From Nostoc punctiforme NIES-2108 (GTDB lineage Bacteria > Cyanobacteriota > Cyanobacteriia > Cyanobacteriales > Nostocaceae), in the NCBI GenBank assembly GCA_003326195.1, contig LXQE01000075.1, positions 14,588 through 78,587 of the forward strand: DNA of 64,000 nt. The letters run 5' to 3'. Under the pieces are notes generated by a model. The model made no database searches. It worked only from the letters and a program-made list of their open reading frames with translations, and was not told where the DNA came from. Below, piece after piece: positions 28,681 through 37,739 of the stretch (position 1 is its first letter; the number at the start of each line of letters is the position of its first letter). The position numbers and the translations under genes were made by a program.

Positions 28681-29148
28681 AAATACCTCTGCTGAAATGT
28701 GACTGTGAAACAACTGTCAATACCGATACACACTCAGATTTCGCAGTGATAACCCCTCTAATTTGGCAGTAGTAACCTATACAGTTTTGAGTACAAGTTT
28801 AAGAAATAATCAACTGTGGTATTAGAACTGCCTGTCATTGCATCTACGACAATAATTGCACTTTGAAGCCAGTCAACACCAGGGAAGTTCTGGAAGTTAA
28901 CGAATTTCAAGTAAATTTTGATAAAACAATATAGTGAAAGCTTTTATTAGCAATTATTTCAGCCTTCTCAACAAACAAAAATATTGTGATTTGCAAAGTT
29001 AATTAAAATCACAAAAGATCCTGAACTTCAGGATTTTTATATGCGTCTATAGCTAGTGCTTTGAGAAATAGGCAACGAATGAAACAGACATCTCGTTACT
29101 TCATAGTCGATTCTGTATTATGTGTTTCTTGCGAGTAATTACACCCTA
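28681..29148. other. Divergent gap before the NB-ARC/WD40 gene
   Basis: About 470 bp, AT-rich, with no gene, presumably both promoters. A GTA-N8-TAC stretch (28769-28782) matches the bare NtcA half-site spacing, but without a well-placed -10 box it is not called. Confidence 0.45.
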
Positions 29149-32100
29149 ATGAATCAGCAGCAATCAAGAAGTAAACGCGGAGTCATACTAACAACATTAG
29201 GATGGCAGCGACTCCAAGAGGCGCAACGAAACTGGGAGAATGAGAAAAATTTTGGTGTCGCTTCCACTATTGAAGCCTTAAGCGATCGCACAGGGTTAGA
29301 TCCATCCACAGTTTCTAAGGTGACGGATCGGGAAGCAGGGGTGGATAGGCGCACTTTAGAACGGTTTTTCAGGGCTTTTGATTTGGAATTGCACAAAAAT
29401 GATTATGCCAAGCCAGAAGTTGTATCGGTTAAGCAGCAAGAAATCATCACTTACTCAAATCAAAATTGGGGTGAAGCCCCTGATGTGTCAGTATTCTATG
29501 GGCGCACGCAAGAATTACAGCAACTAGAAAAATGGATAATTAGCGATCGCTGTCGTTTAATTACACTCATTGGCCTTGGTGGTATTGGTAAAACTACTTT
29601 GTCAGTCAAATTAGCTCAAAAACTGCGAGAACATTTTGATTACGTAATATGGCAAAGTCTTCTCAATGCTCCGCCACTTTTAGAAATGCTAGCAACCCTA
29701 GTACAATTTTTGTCCAATGGCGAAGAAACAGATTTACCAAAAAACATTCCCTACAGAATCAATCGCCTACTTGAATATCTGCGTTCATCACGTTGTCTTG
29801 TAGTTATCGATAACGCCGAATCGATTTTTCAAGGTGGTAATTATGCAGGTTTATATCGGGAAGACTATGAAGGCTATGGCGAACTTTTTCGCCAGATAGG
29901 AGAAGTTAATCATCAAAGTTGCTTATTACTCACTTCACGAGAAAAACCTCAAGAACTTGCTGCGATTGAAAGTAGTCAAGGACTGGTTCGTTCTTTACAA
30001 ATTACGGGTTTGACAATCTCAGAAATCCAAGAAATTTTTAGAGGTAAAGGAGTTATCGGCGGTATAGATGCCGACTGGGAAAAATTAATTATTAACTATG
30101 CAGGGAATCCGCTTTATTTTAAAATTATTGCTACAACAGTTTTAGATTTATTTAATGGAAATATTTCTGAGTTTATCTCTCAAGATCCAGGAGTATTTGG
30201 AAATATTCGCCTGTTAATGGAACAGCAATTTCAGCGTTTAACTGAATTAGAACAATCATTAATATATTGGCTAGCTATCAATCGAGAGCCAGTTGGCATC
30301 ACAGAATTAAAAGACGATATTTTAGATTCAAGCACTACATCAAAGCTATTAGAAACAATAGAATCTCTCTTAAGACGCTCTCTAATTGAGAAAGCTACAC
30401 CTTCGCTGATTAGCAAGCATGGCAATTGCTTCACGCTACAACCAGTAGTTATGGAGTACGTAACTATGAAATTCATTGATCGAGTTTGTCAAGAGCTTGT
30501 CAAAGGAGCTGACTTTTCACGGGATCTCGAAAACCTCTCTCCAAACCTCTCTCCTGCGAGGAGAGAGGCTTTGAATTCTCCCCCTTCCCTTGTAGGGAAG
30601 GGGGCCGGGGGGTTAGGTTCCGCGTTAGCTTTTCCACATGACGTGAAAAGTCAGGTCAAAGGAGAGGTTTCATTATTCAAAAGTTTTGCTTTAATCAAAG
30701 CCACATCACCTGATTATGTCAAAGATTGTCAAATTCGGCTGATTCTCAAACCTATTATCAATAATTTATGCTTGCTGTTAGGAAACTCTAGCCAAATTAC
30801 AGCACAACTTACTAATATTATCAACCAATTTCGCGGACAGTCTCCTTACATAACTGGCTACATGGCAGGTAATACGATTAATTTACTTGGTCAGTTGTCA
30901 GCAAAAATCAGTAATCAAGATTTTTCTCATCTAACGATTTGGCAAGCTGACCTCCAGAATTATATATTAAATCATGTCAATTTTGAAAATAGTAATTTTG
31001 CTAAATCAGTTTTTACTGAAACCTTTGGTATAATTTTTGGTCTAGCTTTTAGTCCCGACGATGCACTTTTAGCAACGGGAAGTATTGATGGTGAAATTTG
31101 CTTGTGGCGATGGCGGGAGAATCAGCAACTTTTGAATTTTCAAGGGCATAGCAATATAGTAATGTCTCTTGCTTTTAGTCCAGATGGTCAAAAACTTGCT
31201 AGTACTAGTGTAGACAGAACTGTTAAATTGTGGGATGTTGCTACGGGTGAATGTCTATTGACCTTACCCTCAAATTATGGGGTAATAGTTGGAAACATTA
31301 TCTTTAGTAGAGACAGCAGAAAGCTTTTTACTTGTACAGAAAAGCAGATATTATTCTGGGATATTGAAATAGGTAATTGTGTCTTAGCTATCGAACACAG
31401 CAACCGAATTACTTCAATTGCTTACGAACCTGAACGTCATATTATCGCTTCTGGTTGTTTAGATGGTACTGTAAATATCTGGGATGTGAATACTGGTAAA
31501 TGTTTAAAAACCGTTCAAGGAGAAGGTGGAGCAGTTTTGTCAATCGCCTTTACTAGTGATAGTAAGCTTTTGGCTAGTAGTGTAAAAGCTAAAATTATCA
31601 GCATTTGGGATGTAATTACTAGCAAGCCTATTCAAACATTACAAGAACATAGTAGCTATATTTCATTGGTTGCTTTTAGCCGCGATGGTCAGACTTTAGC
31701 AAGTAGCAGTAGTGGCAATAGAACCGTAAATATTTGGGATATTAAAACGGGAAGATATCTGCAAACTTTAACAGGACATATCTCAGCAATTAACAGTCTT
31801 ACTTTTAGCAATTTTGGGAATTTAGTAACTGGCAGTGTAGACCGGACAGTTAAACTTTGGGATGTTGTAAATGGCAAATGTTTGAAAACTTGGCGGGGAC
31901 GAACTGACTTTGTAAATTCAGTTCAATTTAGTAGTAATGGTGAAATTATTGTTAGTGGTAGCCAACATACTATTGCTCTTTGGAATGTGACTACAGGCGA
32001 GTGTATCCAAGCCTTTTATGATTATCAAGATTGGCTTAATTGTGCAGCTTTAAGCCCTAATGGACAAATACTAGCTTGTGGCAATATAGGCAATGTCAAT

Positions 32101-32889
32101 AGTATTATTAGACTTTGGCAAGTTAACCAACTGAGTAATTTTAGCCAACTTCCAGATAAAATATTACAAGGTCATACAGATAGTATTTGGTCAATTGCCT
32201 TTAGTCCAGATAGCAAAATCTTAGGGACTGGTAGTAGCGATCGCACCCTCAAACTTTGGGATTGTCAAACTGGTCAATGTCTCTTCACCTTTGTGGGGCA
32301 TACTGGTGCAGTTCTTTCTGTTGCCTTTAGTCCCGATGGACGGACAATTGCCAGTTGTAGCGGTCACTCCACAATGAAACTTTGGGATCTTGAAAGTAAA
32401 GAATGTTACCAAAATATACAGGAACCCGCAGGTTATATCATTGCTTTTAGTCCCAATGGTCATCTTTTGGCTAGTGCAAATACTATGGGCATCGTCAAGC
32501 TGTGGGACATCAAAACTGGTGAATGTTGTACTACTTTTGGCAGACATGGGCAAGCTGTAATTTCAATTGCCTTTAGTGCCGATGGAGAAACCTTAGCTAG
32601 CGGCAGTAAAGATGGTACTGTCAAGCTCTGGGATATGAAAAATGGTGAGTGCATCAAGACATTTCTGGCTGATATCGGTTCAGTATGGTCATTGGCTTTT
32701 AGTCCCAATGGTTTGCTAGCTTGTGGTGGCAATGCTGAAACGATCAAGCTTTATGATCCTAATACAGATAATTGCCTGAAAACATTAAAAAGCGATCGCC
32801 CCTACGAAGGCATAAATATTAAAGGGGTTACAGGTTTAACAACTGCGATGATTGCCAATCTCAAAGCGCTGGGGGCAATTAGCCTGTGA
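29149..32889 (+). CDS. STAND protein: HTH-like N-terminus, NB-ARC ATPase, 14 WD40 repeats
   Basis: About 1,246 residues from the ATG at 29149 ([20 protein letters not shown]); a GTG at 29122 is less likely. Order: a helix-turn-helix-like domain (about 10-85, [19 protein letters not shown]); NB-ARC with Walker [10 protein letters not shown] (K148) and Walker B VVID (D221); a winged-helix and linker region; then 14 WD40 units (LWD-type ends), enough for two seven-bladed propellers; and a short tail. This is the NLR-like signalling architecture common in filamentous cyanobacteria, in which propellers sense and the N-terminus signals; its target is unknown. A 146-bp MITE plus a 10-bp duplication adds 52 in-frame codons in the linker (about residues 453-505). 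Confidence 0.9.
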   Translation: MNQQQSRSKRGVILTTLGWQRLQEAQRNWENEKNFGVASTIEALSDRTGLDPSTVSKVTDREAGVDRRTLERFFRAFDLELHKNDYAKPEVVSVKQQEIITYSNQNWGEAPDVSVFYGRTQELQQLEKWIISDRCRLITLIGLGGIGKTTLSVKLAQKLREHFDYVIWQSLLNAPPLLEMLATLVQFLSNGEETDLPKNIPYRINRLLEYLRSSRCLVVIDNAESIFQGGNYAGLYREDYEGYGELFRQIGEVNHQSCLLLTSREKPQELAAIESSQGLVRSLQITGLTISEIQEIFRGKGVIGGIDADWEKLIINYAGNPLYFKIIATTVLDLFNGNISEFISQDPGVFGNIRLLMEQQFQRLTELEQSLIYWLAINREPVGITELKDDILDSSTTSKLLETIESLLRRSLIEKATPSLISKHGNCFTLQPVVMEYVTMKFIDRVCQELVKGADFSRDLENLSPNLSPARREALNSPPSLVGKGAGGLGSALAFPHDVKSQVKGEVSLFKSFALIKATSPDYVKDCQIRLILKPIINNLCLLLGNSSQITAQLTNIINQFRGQSPYITGYMAGNTINLLGQLSAKISNQDFSHLTIWQADLQNYILNHVNFENSNFAKSVFTETFGIIFGLAFSPDDALLATGSIDGEICLWRWRENQQLLNFQGHSNIVMSLAFSPDGQKLASTSVDRTVKLWDVATGECLLTLPSNYGVIVGNIIFSRDSRKLFTCTEKQILFWDIEIGNCVLAIEHSNRITSIAYEPERHIIASGCLDGTVNIWDVNTGKCLKTVQGEGGAVLSIAFTSDSKLLASSVKAKIISIWDVITSKPIQTLQEHSSYISLVAFSRDGQTLASSSSGNRTVNIWDIKTGRYLQTLTGHISAINSLTFSNFGNLVTGSVDRTVKLWDVVNGKCLKTWRGRTDFVNSVQFSSNGEIIVSGSQHTIALWNVTTGECIQAFYDYQDWLNCAALSPNGQILACGNIGNVNSIIRLWQVNQLSNFSQLPDKILQGHTDSIWSIAFSPDSKILGTGSSDRTLKLWDCQTGQCLFTFVGHTGAVLSVAFSPDGRTIASCSGHSTMKLWDLESKECYQNIQEPAGYIIAFSPNGHLLASANTMGIVKLWDIKTGECCTTFGRHGQAVISIAFSADGETLASGSKDGTVKLWDMKNGECIKTFLADIGSVWSLAFSPNGLLACGGNAETIKLYDPNTDNCLKTLKSDRPYEGINIKGVTGLTTAMIANLKALGAISL
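30499..30664. mobile_element. MITE inserted in frame inside the NB-ARC/WD40 gene, with 10-bp target duplication
   Basis: The element spans 30509-30654 (146 bp) with perfect 13-bp inverted ends, CTGACTTTTCACG and CGTGAAAAGTCAG. It is flanked on both sides by the direct repeat GTCAAAGGAG (30499-30508 and 30655-30664). Insertion plus duplication is 156 bp, exactly 52 codons, and no stop is created. The core (CCTCTCTCCTGCGAGGAGAG, then a CCCTTCCCTTGTAGGGAAGGG stem) matches dispersed Nostoc repeats at 17282 and 27662. Its translation contains [20 protein letters not shown]. Removal restores [17 protein letters not shown], as expected for the family. Confidence 0.93.
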
Positions 32890-32901
32890 AGTCGCTCGTA
32901 C

Positions 32902-33012
32902 CTAGTACCGCAAGGCGGAATTAAAAATTAAAAATTAAAAATTAAAAATGAAGACAGCGTAAGGGTTTTGTTGATTGGGAATGGGTGGTTTATTTCCGCC
33001 GTGCTGTACTAG
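32902..33012. mobile_element. MITE-like element with CTAGTACCGCAAGGCGGAA ends
   Basis: 111 bp; left end CTAGTACCGCAAGGCGGAA and right end TTCCGCCGTGCTGTACTAG are imperfect inverted copies (16 of 19). Inside is an array of TTAAAAA/TAAAAAT heptamers. A partial second copy (left end plus heptamers) is at 51842-51876. It lies 13 bp after the WD40 gene stop. Confidence 0.8.
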
Positions 33013-33114
33013 TATCTTGGTGGGTTAAAAACTATTTTTAATTAGGAACACACAAAGACACAAACAAAAGAATACATAATTAAAGTTCATCTGTGGTTTT
33101 GTGCCCTAAGTCTC

Positions 33115-33999
33115 ATGAATCGTCAGCTAGCTATTGAAGAACCGATATTTTCTCATCTACCAGTGTTACCGCAAGAAGTAATTGCAGGTCTAGCGGTATC
33201 TTCCGGAGGTCATTATCTTGATACGACGGTAGGCGGTGGAGGTCACAGCCGTTTGATTTTAGCAGCTGCACCAGATGTAAAATTAACGGCAATTGACCAA
33301 GATGAGGATGCTTTAACAGCAGCGAGGAAAGAATTGGCAGAGTTTGGCGATCGCGTACAATTTATTTACAGCAATTTTGCTGACTATGAGTTTCCCCCTA
33401 ACACTTTCGATGGTATTTTAGCCGATTTAGGGGTGAGTTCTTACCATTTAGACCAAGCAGAAAGGGGTTTCAGCTTTCGCCAAGCTGCAAATTTAGATAT
33501 GCGAATGGATCGAGGGCGATCGCTAACTGCTGCTGATGTGATTAATAATTGGGATGAAGCGGAATTAGCTGATATTTTCTTTAAGTACGGTGAAGAAAGA
33601 TTATCGCGACGCATTGCTCGTCGTATTGTAGAACGGCGACCGTTGCACACGACTACAGAATTAGCTGAAGCGATCGCTTCTTCTGTTCCTCCCAAATATC
33701 GTTATGGTAGAATTCACCCCGCTACCCGGGTTTTTCAAGCTCTGCGAATTGTCGTCAACGATGAGTTAAAATCCCTAGAAACCTTTTTAGATAAAGCACC
33801 AAATGCCCTTGTTCCTGGTGGCAGAATTGCAATTATTAGTTTTCACAGCCTAGAAGATCGCCCGGTGAAGCATGGTTTAAGAAATTCACCTTTATTAAAA
33901 GTTTTGACAAAAAAGCCAATTATTGCTCAAGAAGAGGAAATTAGTAAGAATCCGCGATCGCGATCGGCCAAACTAAGGATAGCAGAAAAGCTGCTGTAA
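33115..33999 (+). CDS. rsmH: 16S rRNA (cytosine-1402-N4)-methyltransferase
   Basis: SAM-dependent enzyme that methylates N4 of C1402 in the ribosomal P site. 294 residues with [13 protein letters not shown], the SAM loop [15 protein letters not shown], the AIDQDEDAL acidic end, [25 protein letters not shown], and [10 protein letters not shown] near the C-terminus. After SFHSLEDR the usual IVK reads PVK, a minor change. It is not in a dcw/mra cluster here; no ftsL or pbp follows. ATG start, shortly after the MITE at 32902. Confidence 0.96.
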   Translation: MNRQLAIEEPIFSHLPVLPQEVIAGLAVSSGGHYLDTTVGGGGHSRLILAAAPDVKLTAIDQDEDALTAARKELAEFGDRVQFIYSNFADYEFPPNTFDGILADLGVSSYHLDQAERGFSFRQAANLDMRMDRGRSLTAADVINNWDEAELADIFFKYGEERLSRRIARRIVERRPLHTTTELAEAIASSVPPKYRYGRIHPATRVFQALRIVVNDELKSLETFLDKAPNALVPGGRIAIISFHSLEDRPVKHGLRNSPLLKVLTKKPIIAQEEEISKNPRSRSAKLRIAEKLL

Positions 34000-34002
34000 G
34001 CC

Positions 34003-34227
34003 TTAAACTGCTTCATCTTGTGGCTCAGAAGTGCTGCGAATACGCTCAATGAACTGAGGATAATTTTCTAAATCTTGTTCTGACTGTAACGGTGGCATTT
34101 CAATCCAATTACCTTCGAGATGCAGCTTATCCACATAAGCGTAGAAGGCTTCCTGATCTTCCCGGTGAGCAAGAACGTAATCATGTAGCTCTTTCTGACT
34201 CATTGCATGAAAATTAGGCTTGCTCAT
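34003..34227 (-). CDS. Small DUF6887-like protein
   Basis: 74 residues from MSKPNFHAMSQKELHDYVLAHREDQEAFYAYVDK; five extra residues are possible from 34242. The N-terminal pattern M-[SN]-KPNF-x2-M-[ST]-x-KELxxYxLxHR is shared with the 46-residue protein at 60339. I recall it as the cyanobacterial DUF6887 family, often encoded next to a DUF6888 partner; none is present upstream here. It ends 4 bp from the rsmH stop, convergent with it. Function unknown. Confidence 0.75.
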   Translation of the reverse strand: MSKPNFHAMSQKELHDYVLAHREDQEAFYAYVDKLHLEGNWIEMPPLQSEQDLENYPQFIERIRSTSEPQDEAV

Positions 34228-34323
34228 CCTATATATCTCCATTTCCCGTTAGGGTATATCTCATAAAAGGGAAATGGCGTTGTGGTACATTACTCTACGC
34301 CATCCTTGAAAATGGATTTTCCT

Positions 34324-34857
34324 CTACTCGCTCTTGACTTTACCTAGTGAGAAGAAATCTGATAGCCTGATTTTTAAAGCAGAAATTACCAGGATGACAG
34401 TTTTCAAAACATTATTAAGATTAACCTGCCAACGAGGATAGTCTTTGTGCAGCATCTCCCTATTGACTTCGTACAAATCCCCTAGCCATTCTTCACGTCG
34501 TTCTGGGGGGAAGAGGTAAGCAATTGGCGAAGCTATCCACCTACTAGCCCAAGTTTCAGCAGGTTCAGATTTTTTATACTTGCGTAATCTCTTCTTTAAT
34601 TTAGAGAGCTTCTCTAAATTTTCTACTGAGTCTTCTAAGTCTTTCACCACTTTCTGAACTATCAACTCTTCGACAACTTTGATAGCTTCCTCTGATTTGA
34701 AAGATGTTATGACTTCCAGGTGTTGTGTCTTGAGTTGAATTTCTTTTATAGTAAATTCCCAATCGTTATCTTCAATTTCTGTGCCTGCTGTCCCACTAAC
34801 TCGGTTGCCAAGTAAGTAGGTTAGAACGGAAAGACTGGACGGCTTCGAGAGTCGCAA
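34324..34857 (-). CDS. Conserved cyanobacterial protein encoded with a PadR regulator
   Basis: The frame stays open as far as 35106, but the part overlapping the PadR gene in another frame looks non-native. I suggest the TTG at 34857 (AGG about 8 bases upstream); an ATG at 34920 is an alternative. The conserved part is the C-terminal half: a coiled segment KVVKDLEDSVENLEKLSKLKK, then WASRWIASPIAYLFPPERREEWLGDLYEVNREML and a hydrophobic end. Genes of this kind follow PadR regulators in many cyanobacteria. It overlaps padR by about 60 bp, implying translational coupling. Function unknown. Confidence 0.6.
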   Translation of the reverse strand: MRLSKPSSLSVLTYLLGNRVSGTAGTEIEDNDWEFTIKEIQLKTQHLEVITSFKSEEAIKVVEELIVQKVVKDLEDSVENLEKLSKLKKRLRKYKKSEPAETWASRWIASPIAYLFPPERREEWLGDLYEVNREMLHKDYPRWQVNLNNVLKTVILVISALKIRLSDFFSLGKVKSE

Positions 34858-35149
34858 CGCCGCTACCTGTAAGTTTGTAATAGCGCCGTCTTGCTCCACC
34901 TCGTTCTTCACGCCCTTCATCTCCCCAACGGGATTCGACAAGCCCTTTCTTTTCCAGAGAATGGAGAACAGGGTAAAGGGTGCCAATCCCCATCTTAGTA
35001 TTACCGCCGCTGGCCTCTTCCATAGCCTGCGGGATTTGGAGACCATAGAGTTCTTTGTTGTAGAGTGCGAGCAAGACGATTTCTTCTCGTGGTGAAACTT
35101 GGGCATTGGTTGAGCCTTTATTGAGTATTTCGCTTTGATTTAGTGTCAT
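34796..35149 (-). CDS. PadR-family transcriptional regulator
   Basis: About 117 residues from MTLNQSEILNKG (ATG at 35149; 35161 is possible). Winged helix-turn-helix of PadR type: SPREEIVLLALYNKELYGLQIPQAMEEASGG, then MGIGTLYPVLHSLEKKGLVESRWGDEGREERGGARRRYYKLTGSGVATLEAVQ, with the LYPxLxxLExxGLV and RRxYYxLTxxG signatures. PadR proteins usually repress nearby genes upon ligand or phenolic stress; here the target is probably its own transcription unit with the downstream overlapping gene. Confidence 0.93.
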   Translation of the reverse strand: MTLNQSEILNKGSTNAQVSPREEIVLLALYNKELYGLQIPQAMEEASGGNTKMGIGTLYPVLHSLEKKGLVESRWGDEGREERGGARRRYYKLTGSGVATLEAVQSFRSNLLTWQPS

Positions 35150-35189
35150 AATTGCGACCATTATTCTCTAAGTAAAGTTAGATATTTCT

Positions 35190-35262
35190 CGTTGTTACGA
35201 CCCCTGTAATGGGGCAACAAGCCTACTCGCTGTTACAACCCTTGTTATGGGGCAGCAAGACT
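35190..35262. repeat. Two tandem REP-like hairpin units upstream of padR
   Basis: GTTACGACCCCTGTAATGGGGCAACAAG and GTTACAACCCTTGTTATGGGGCAGCAAG-like units repeat in tandem (period about 36 bp), each with a CCCC/GGGG-type stem. A related hairpin (GTTACAGGG/CCCTGTAAC) is at 50125-50148. They lie in the divergent padR-exbB-like spacer. Confidence 0.7.
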
Positions 35263-35449
35263 TTTATCTTAAAAACAGTATATCTTAAGAATTTGATAAT
35301 TGCTGTAAAACATCTATGCACCTTGGGCAAGCCGTACTTGCTGCTAACACTTTAAAACTTGCAGAGCAATTCCTTTCGGGAAATGATATCGGCTTTACCA
35401 AAACAACGATCTGTTAACCTAGCGTTGTTGAAGAGTTAAAAAAGAATAA

Positions 35450-36103
35450 ATGGAAATTAGTAATCTGTTTACAGCAGGTGGCGTGGTCATGTGGCCTCTG
35501 CTGGCATTCTCTTTGTTAGGGGTGGCGCTAATTATCGAACGTATCATCTTTTGGGTAAAGATAAATAATCGGCAAAACAAGGTAGTGCGAGAGGTGCTAC
35601 AGCTTTATCGCCTTGATAATGTAGTTAGTGCTTTAGATAAATTGCAGAAAAATGCTGATTTACCCATTGCTCGAATTTTTTTAGCAGCTTTAGAATTGGA
35701 GGAGCCGACACCAGAGGAATTTCGTTTGGCATTAGAAAGTGAAGCACAAGCCGAAATTCCTTTACTCAAGCGATCGCAAAATATTTTTGAGACAATTATT
35801 GGTCTTGCGCCCCTATTAGGACTTTTAGGAACTGTATTAGGATTAATTAACTCCTTTGCTTCTCTAAATATCGGAGATGTGGGAGGTAGTAAAACAACAG
35901 GTGTAACATCTGGAATTAGTGAAGCTTTGGTATCCACAGCATCAGGGTTGGTAGTAGCAATCTTTACACTTCTATTTGCTAATACCTTCCGAGGACTCTA
36001 CCAGCGACAGATTGCCTGGATTCAAGAATATGGCGGACAGTTAGAATTACTCTACCGCCGTCGCTATGAAAAAGGAGATAAATCATATCTGCCGAATAGA
36101 TGA
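35450..36103 (+). CDS. MotA/TolQ/ExbB proton-channel family protein
   Basis: 217 residues. An N-terminal membrane segment (LFTAGGVVMWPLLAFSLLGVALIIERIIFW), a cytoplasmic helical loop, then two C-terminal membrane segments with the family core IIGLAPLLGLLGTVLGLINSF and SEALVSTASGLVVAIFTLLFAN. ExbB/TolQ proteins form proton-driven motors with ExbD/TolR to energise outer-membrane uptake or envelope functions. No exbD or tonB gene follows in this window, so the partner must be elsewhere. Single gene between a PadR unit and a small hypothetical gene. Confidence 0.92.
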   Translation: MEISNLFTAGGVVMWPLLAFSLLGVALIIERIIFWVKINNRQNKVVREVLQLYRLDNVVSALDKLQKNADLPIARIFLAALELEEPTPEEFRLALESEAQAEIPLLKRSQNIFETIIGLAPLLGLLGTVLGLINSFASLNIGDVGGSKTTGVTSGISEALVSTASGLVVAIFTLLFANTFRGLYQRQIAWIQEYGGQLELLYRRRYEKGDKSYLPNR

Positions 36104-36250
36104 AGCAAAACTGGGTAATTGTCAATTAGTAATCGGTAGTTAGGATTAGTTCATTATTTGTTACCGATTTTGCTCTAAAACTTTTTAACTCTAATAGTAT
36201 TCTAAAATGACTAATAGCTTTGTTCGCTACAGTTATTGAGGAAATATTCC

Positions 36251-36457
36251 ATGATTATTTGGGTAAATGAGCAAATTGATCCGTCTGGGATGATTCATGC
36301 CTGTATTGCCACTTGTAATGAATCTCAAGCTAAAGAGTGTCATGATTCCTTTCAGAATAATTTGACCGAGAGGCAAAAGGCAGCAGGTTGGGTAGCGCAA
36401 TTGCGGACAGTTGATTCTTGGGATGAAGTGCCGGTGAATTCTTTAAAACTCAATTAA
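36251..36457 (+). CDS. Small conserved hypothetical protein
   Basis: 68 residues from the ATG at 36251 (MIIWVNEQIDPSGMIHACIATC), preceded by GAGGAA at good spacing; a start at 36236 is less likely. A compact alpha-beta pattern with a DSFQNNLTERQKAAGWVAQLRTV segment and two cysteines. I do not recognise the family. No neighbours in operon distance. Confidence 0.65.
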   Translation: MIIWVNEQIDPSGMIHACIATCNESQAKECHDSFQNNLTERQKAAGWVAQLRTVDSWDEVPVNSLKLN

Positions 36458-36839
36458 CTGAGTGCTATAGAAATTAGCCTGTATAGCTGAAGTACCTCCT
36501 GGCAGACATAATTACTTTTGTCATTTTCTGCTTACTCCAACCTGCTTTGCTTTTTTGGGATTTTGCTCGAACATATTTCATCTGCGTAGGCGTAGCCCGC
36601 CATAGGCATCGCTTGTCTACCACACACTGTATCTATGCCAATTCCGAGAGCGATCGCAGCAAATTCTATGAGAACAGGTTAATAAAGGATAAAATTCGGA
36701 TTAAATTTTTCAAATTATTATTAACTACTTCCAAAAAAAGTAACATATTATAGGGAAATGATGATTTTTCTTAACTTTTAAGAGGTATCATCTATAGCGT
36801 AGATTAAATTAAAAAATTTGTATAAGCCGAATCAATTTA
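36458..36839. other. Gap with dispersed repeat
   Basis: No gene supported. 36580-36615 (TGCGTAGGCGTAGCCCGCC) is a common cyanobacterial dispersed repeat with internal symmetry; a HIP1 site (36651 region) is also present. The last 100 bp are AT-rich and likely promoter for the next gene. Confidence 0.5.
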
Positions 36840-37397
36840 GTGAACTATCCCAAAGTTTACACTTCGGAGGAAGCCTGTCCCATTAATTTAGTTGGCGAAA
36901 CAGGACAAGCAGTTCAAATTTCCATTCATGCTCCCAGTCAATATATCTGTGCCAACTGCGAACGGATATTACCAGATTGGAAACGGCAACCATTTTTGCG
37001 AGTAGTGATTGTATTACAGCAATCGCGTTATCAATTAGTCGAAAAGACGGCAGAAGTAGAGTCAGAGAAAGAACGCTTACGAGAAAAGTTTATGAGATTT
37101 GGCTGTGATTTAGCATTTAATTTGCGCGATCGCGGCTATTTAACTGATCTGATTGATCCTCGTACAGGCTATCCCTTGCTTTCTCATCCCGGAGCAATTC
37201 CTCACGACGACACAGCAGTTGTCAAAGCTTTGCTCAACTATCCAGTGATTAAAAATCAATGCCGTGTGTTAGTTCATCCTGATTGGGGTGCAGCAGTTTA
37301 TCCTAGTATTTTGATATCAGAAGCTCCTCCAATTGCGATCGAATGGGTTACAAAAGGTATAGCATCTATGCATGGGTGGAAAGAAATTAATTATTAG
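36840..37397 (+). CDS. CblD-like (MMADHC family) protein
   Basis: 185 residues with a GTG start. The C-terminal two thirds follow the pattern of the MMADHC (methylmalonic aciduria and homocystinuria type D) domain: FGCDLAFNLRDRGYLTDLIDPRTGYPLLSHP, then DDTAVVKALLNYPVIKNQCRVLVHPDWGAAVYPSILISEAP. In animals this protein directs cobalamin to its two enzymes; bacterial relatives are uncharacterised. An N-terminal CANCERILPDW motif has a CxxC pair. No cobalamin gene is adjacent. The family call is from memory of the HPxWGxAVYP core and is fairly secure; the role is not. Confidence 0.75.
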   Translation: MNYPKVYTSEEACPINLVGETGQAVQISIHAPSQYICANCERILPDWKRQPFLRVVIVLQQSRYQLVEKTAEVESEKERLREKFMRFGCDLAFNLRDRGYLTDLIDPRTGYPLLSHPGAIPHDDTAVVKALLNYPVIKNQCRVLVHPDWGAAVYPSILISEAPPIAIEWVTKGIASMHGWKEINY

Positions 37398-37739
37398 TCA
37401 TTGCAGGGTAAGCGCATCTAATTTTGTAGTTAAACCTGAAGGGGCGACACGCACCTCATATTTCAAGCGCTGCAAAGGTTTGACTGAATTATGGTAAAAA
37501 AATATAGGTCAATTATTGTCAAGAAGACCAATAAGCTTGAAAATTTGACCTCCATTGGATCAAACTAAGTTAGAAAATCAACTATTAGAGTCCAATTGTT
37601 GTTTTTAAATCTGCTGATTAATATACTACAAGATATTAAAAAAGTCAGTATTAATATTTTTTAGCTATTTTCAAGTTTTTATTTATTCTAAATCTAATTA
37701 TGATGTATTTTTTACCTATAATTATTAACTACTAACTTT
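37398..37739. other. AT-rich convergent gap
   Basis: No gene, RNA or clear repeat seen in this 340-bp stretch between convergent genes. Confidence 0.5.

Noticed and set aside
28769..28782. GTA-N8-TAC as an NtcA site upstream of the SnoaL-like gene
   Set aside because: The bare half-sites are expected by chance many times in 64 kb, and no -10 box lies at the usual distance.
36547..36753. 68-codon plus-strand frame in the gap before the CblD-like gene
   Set aside because: It crosses a dispersed repeat and has no family-like features.
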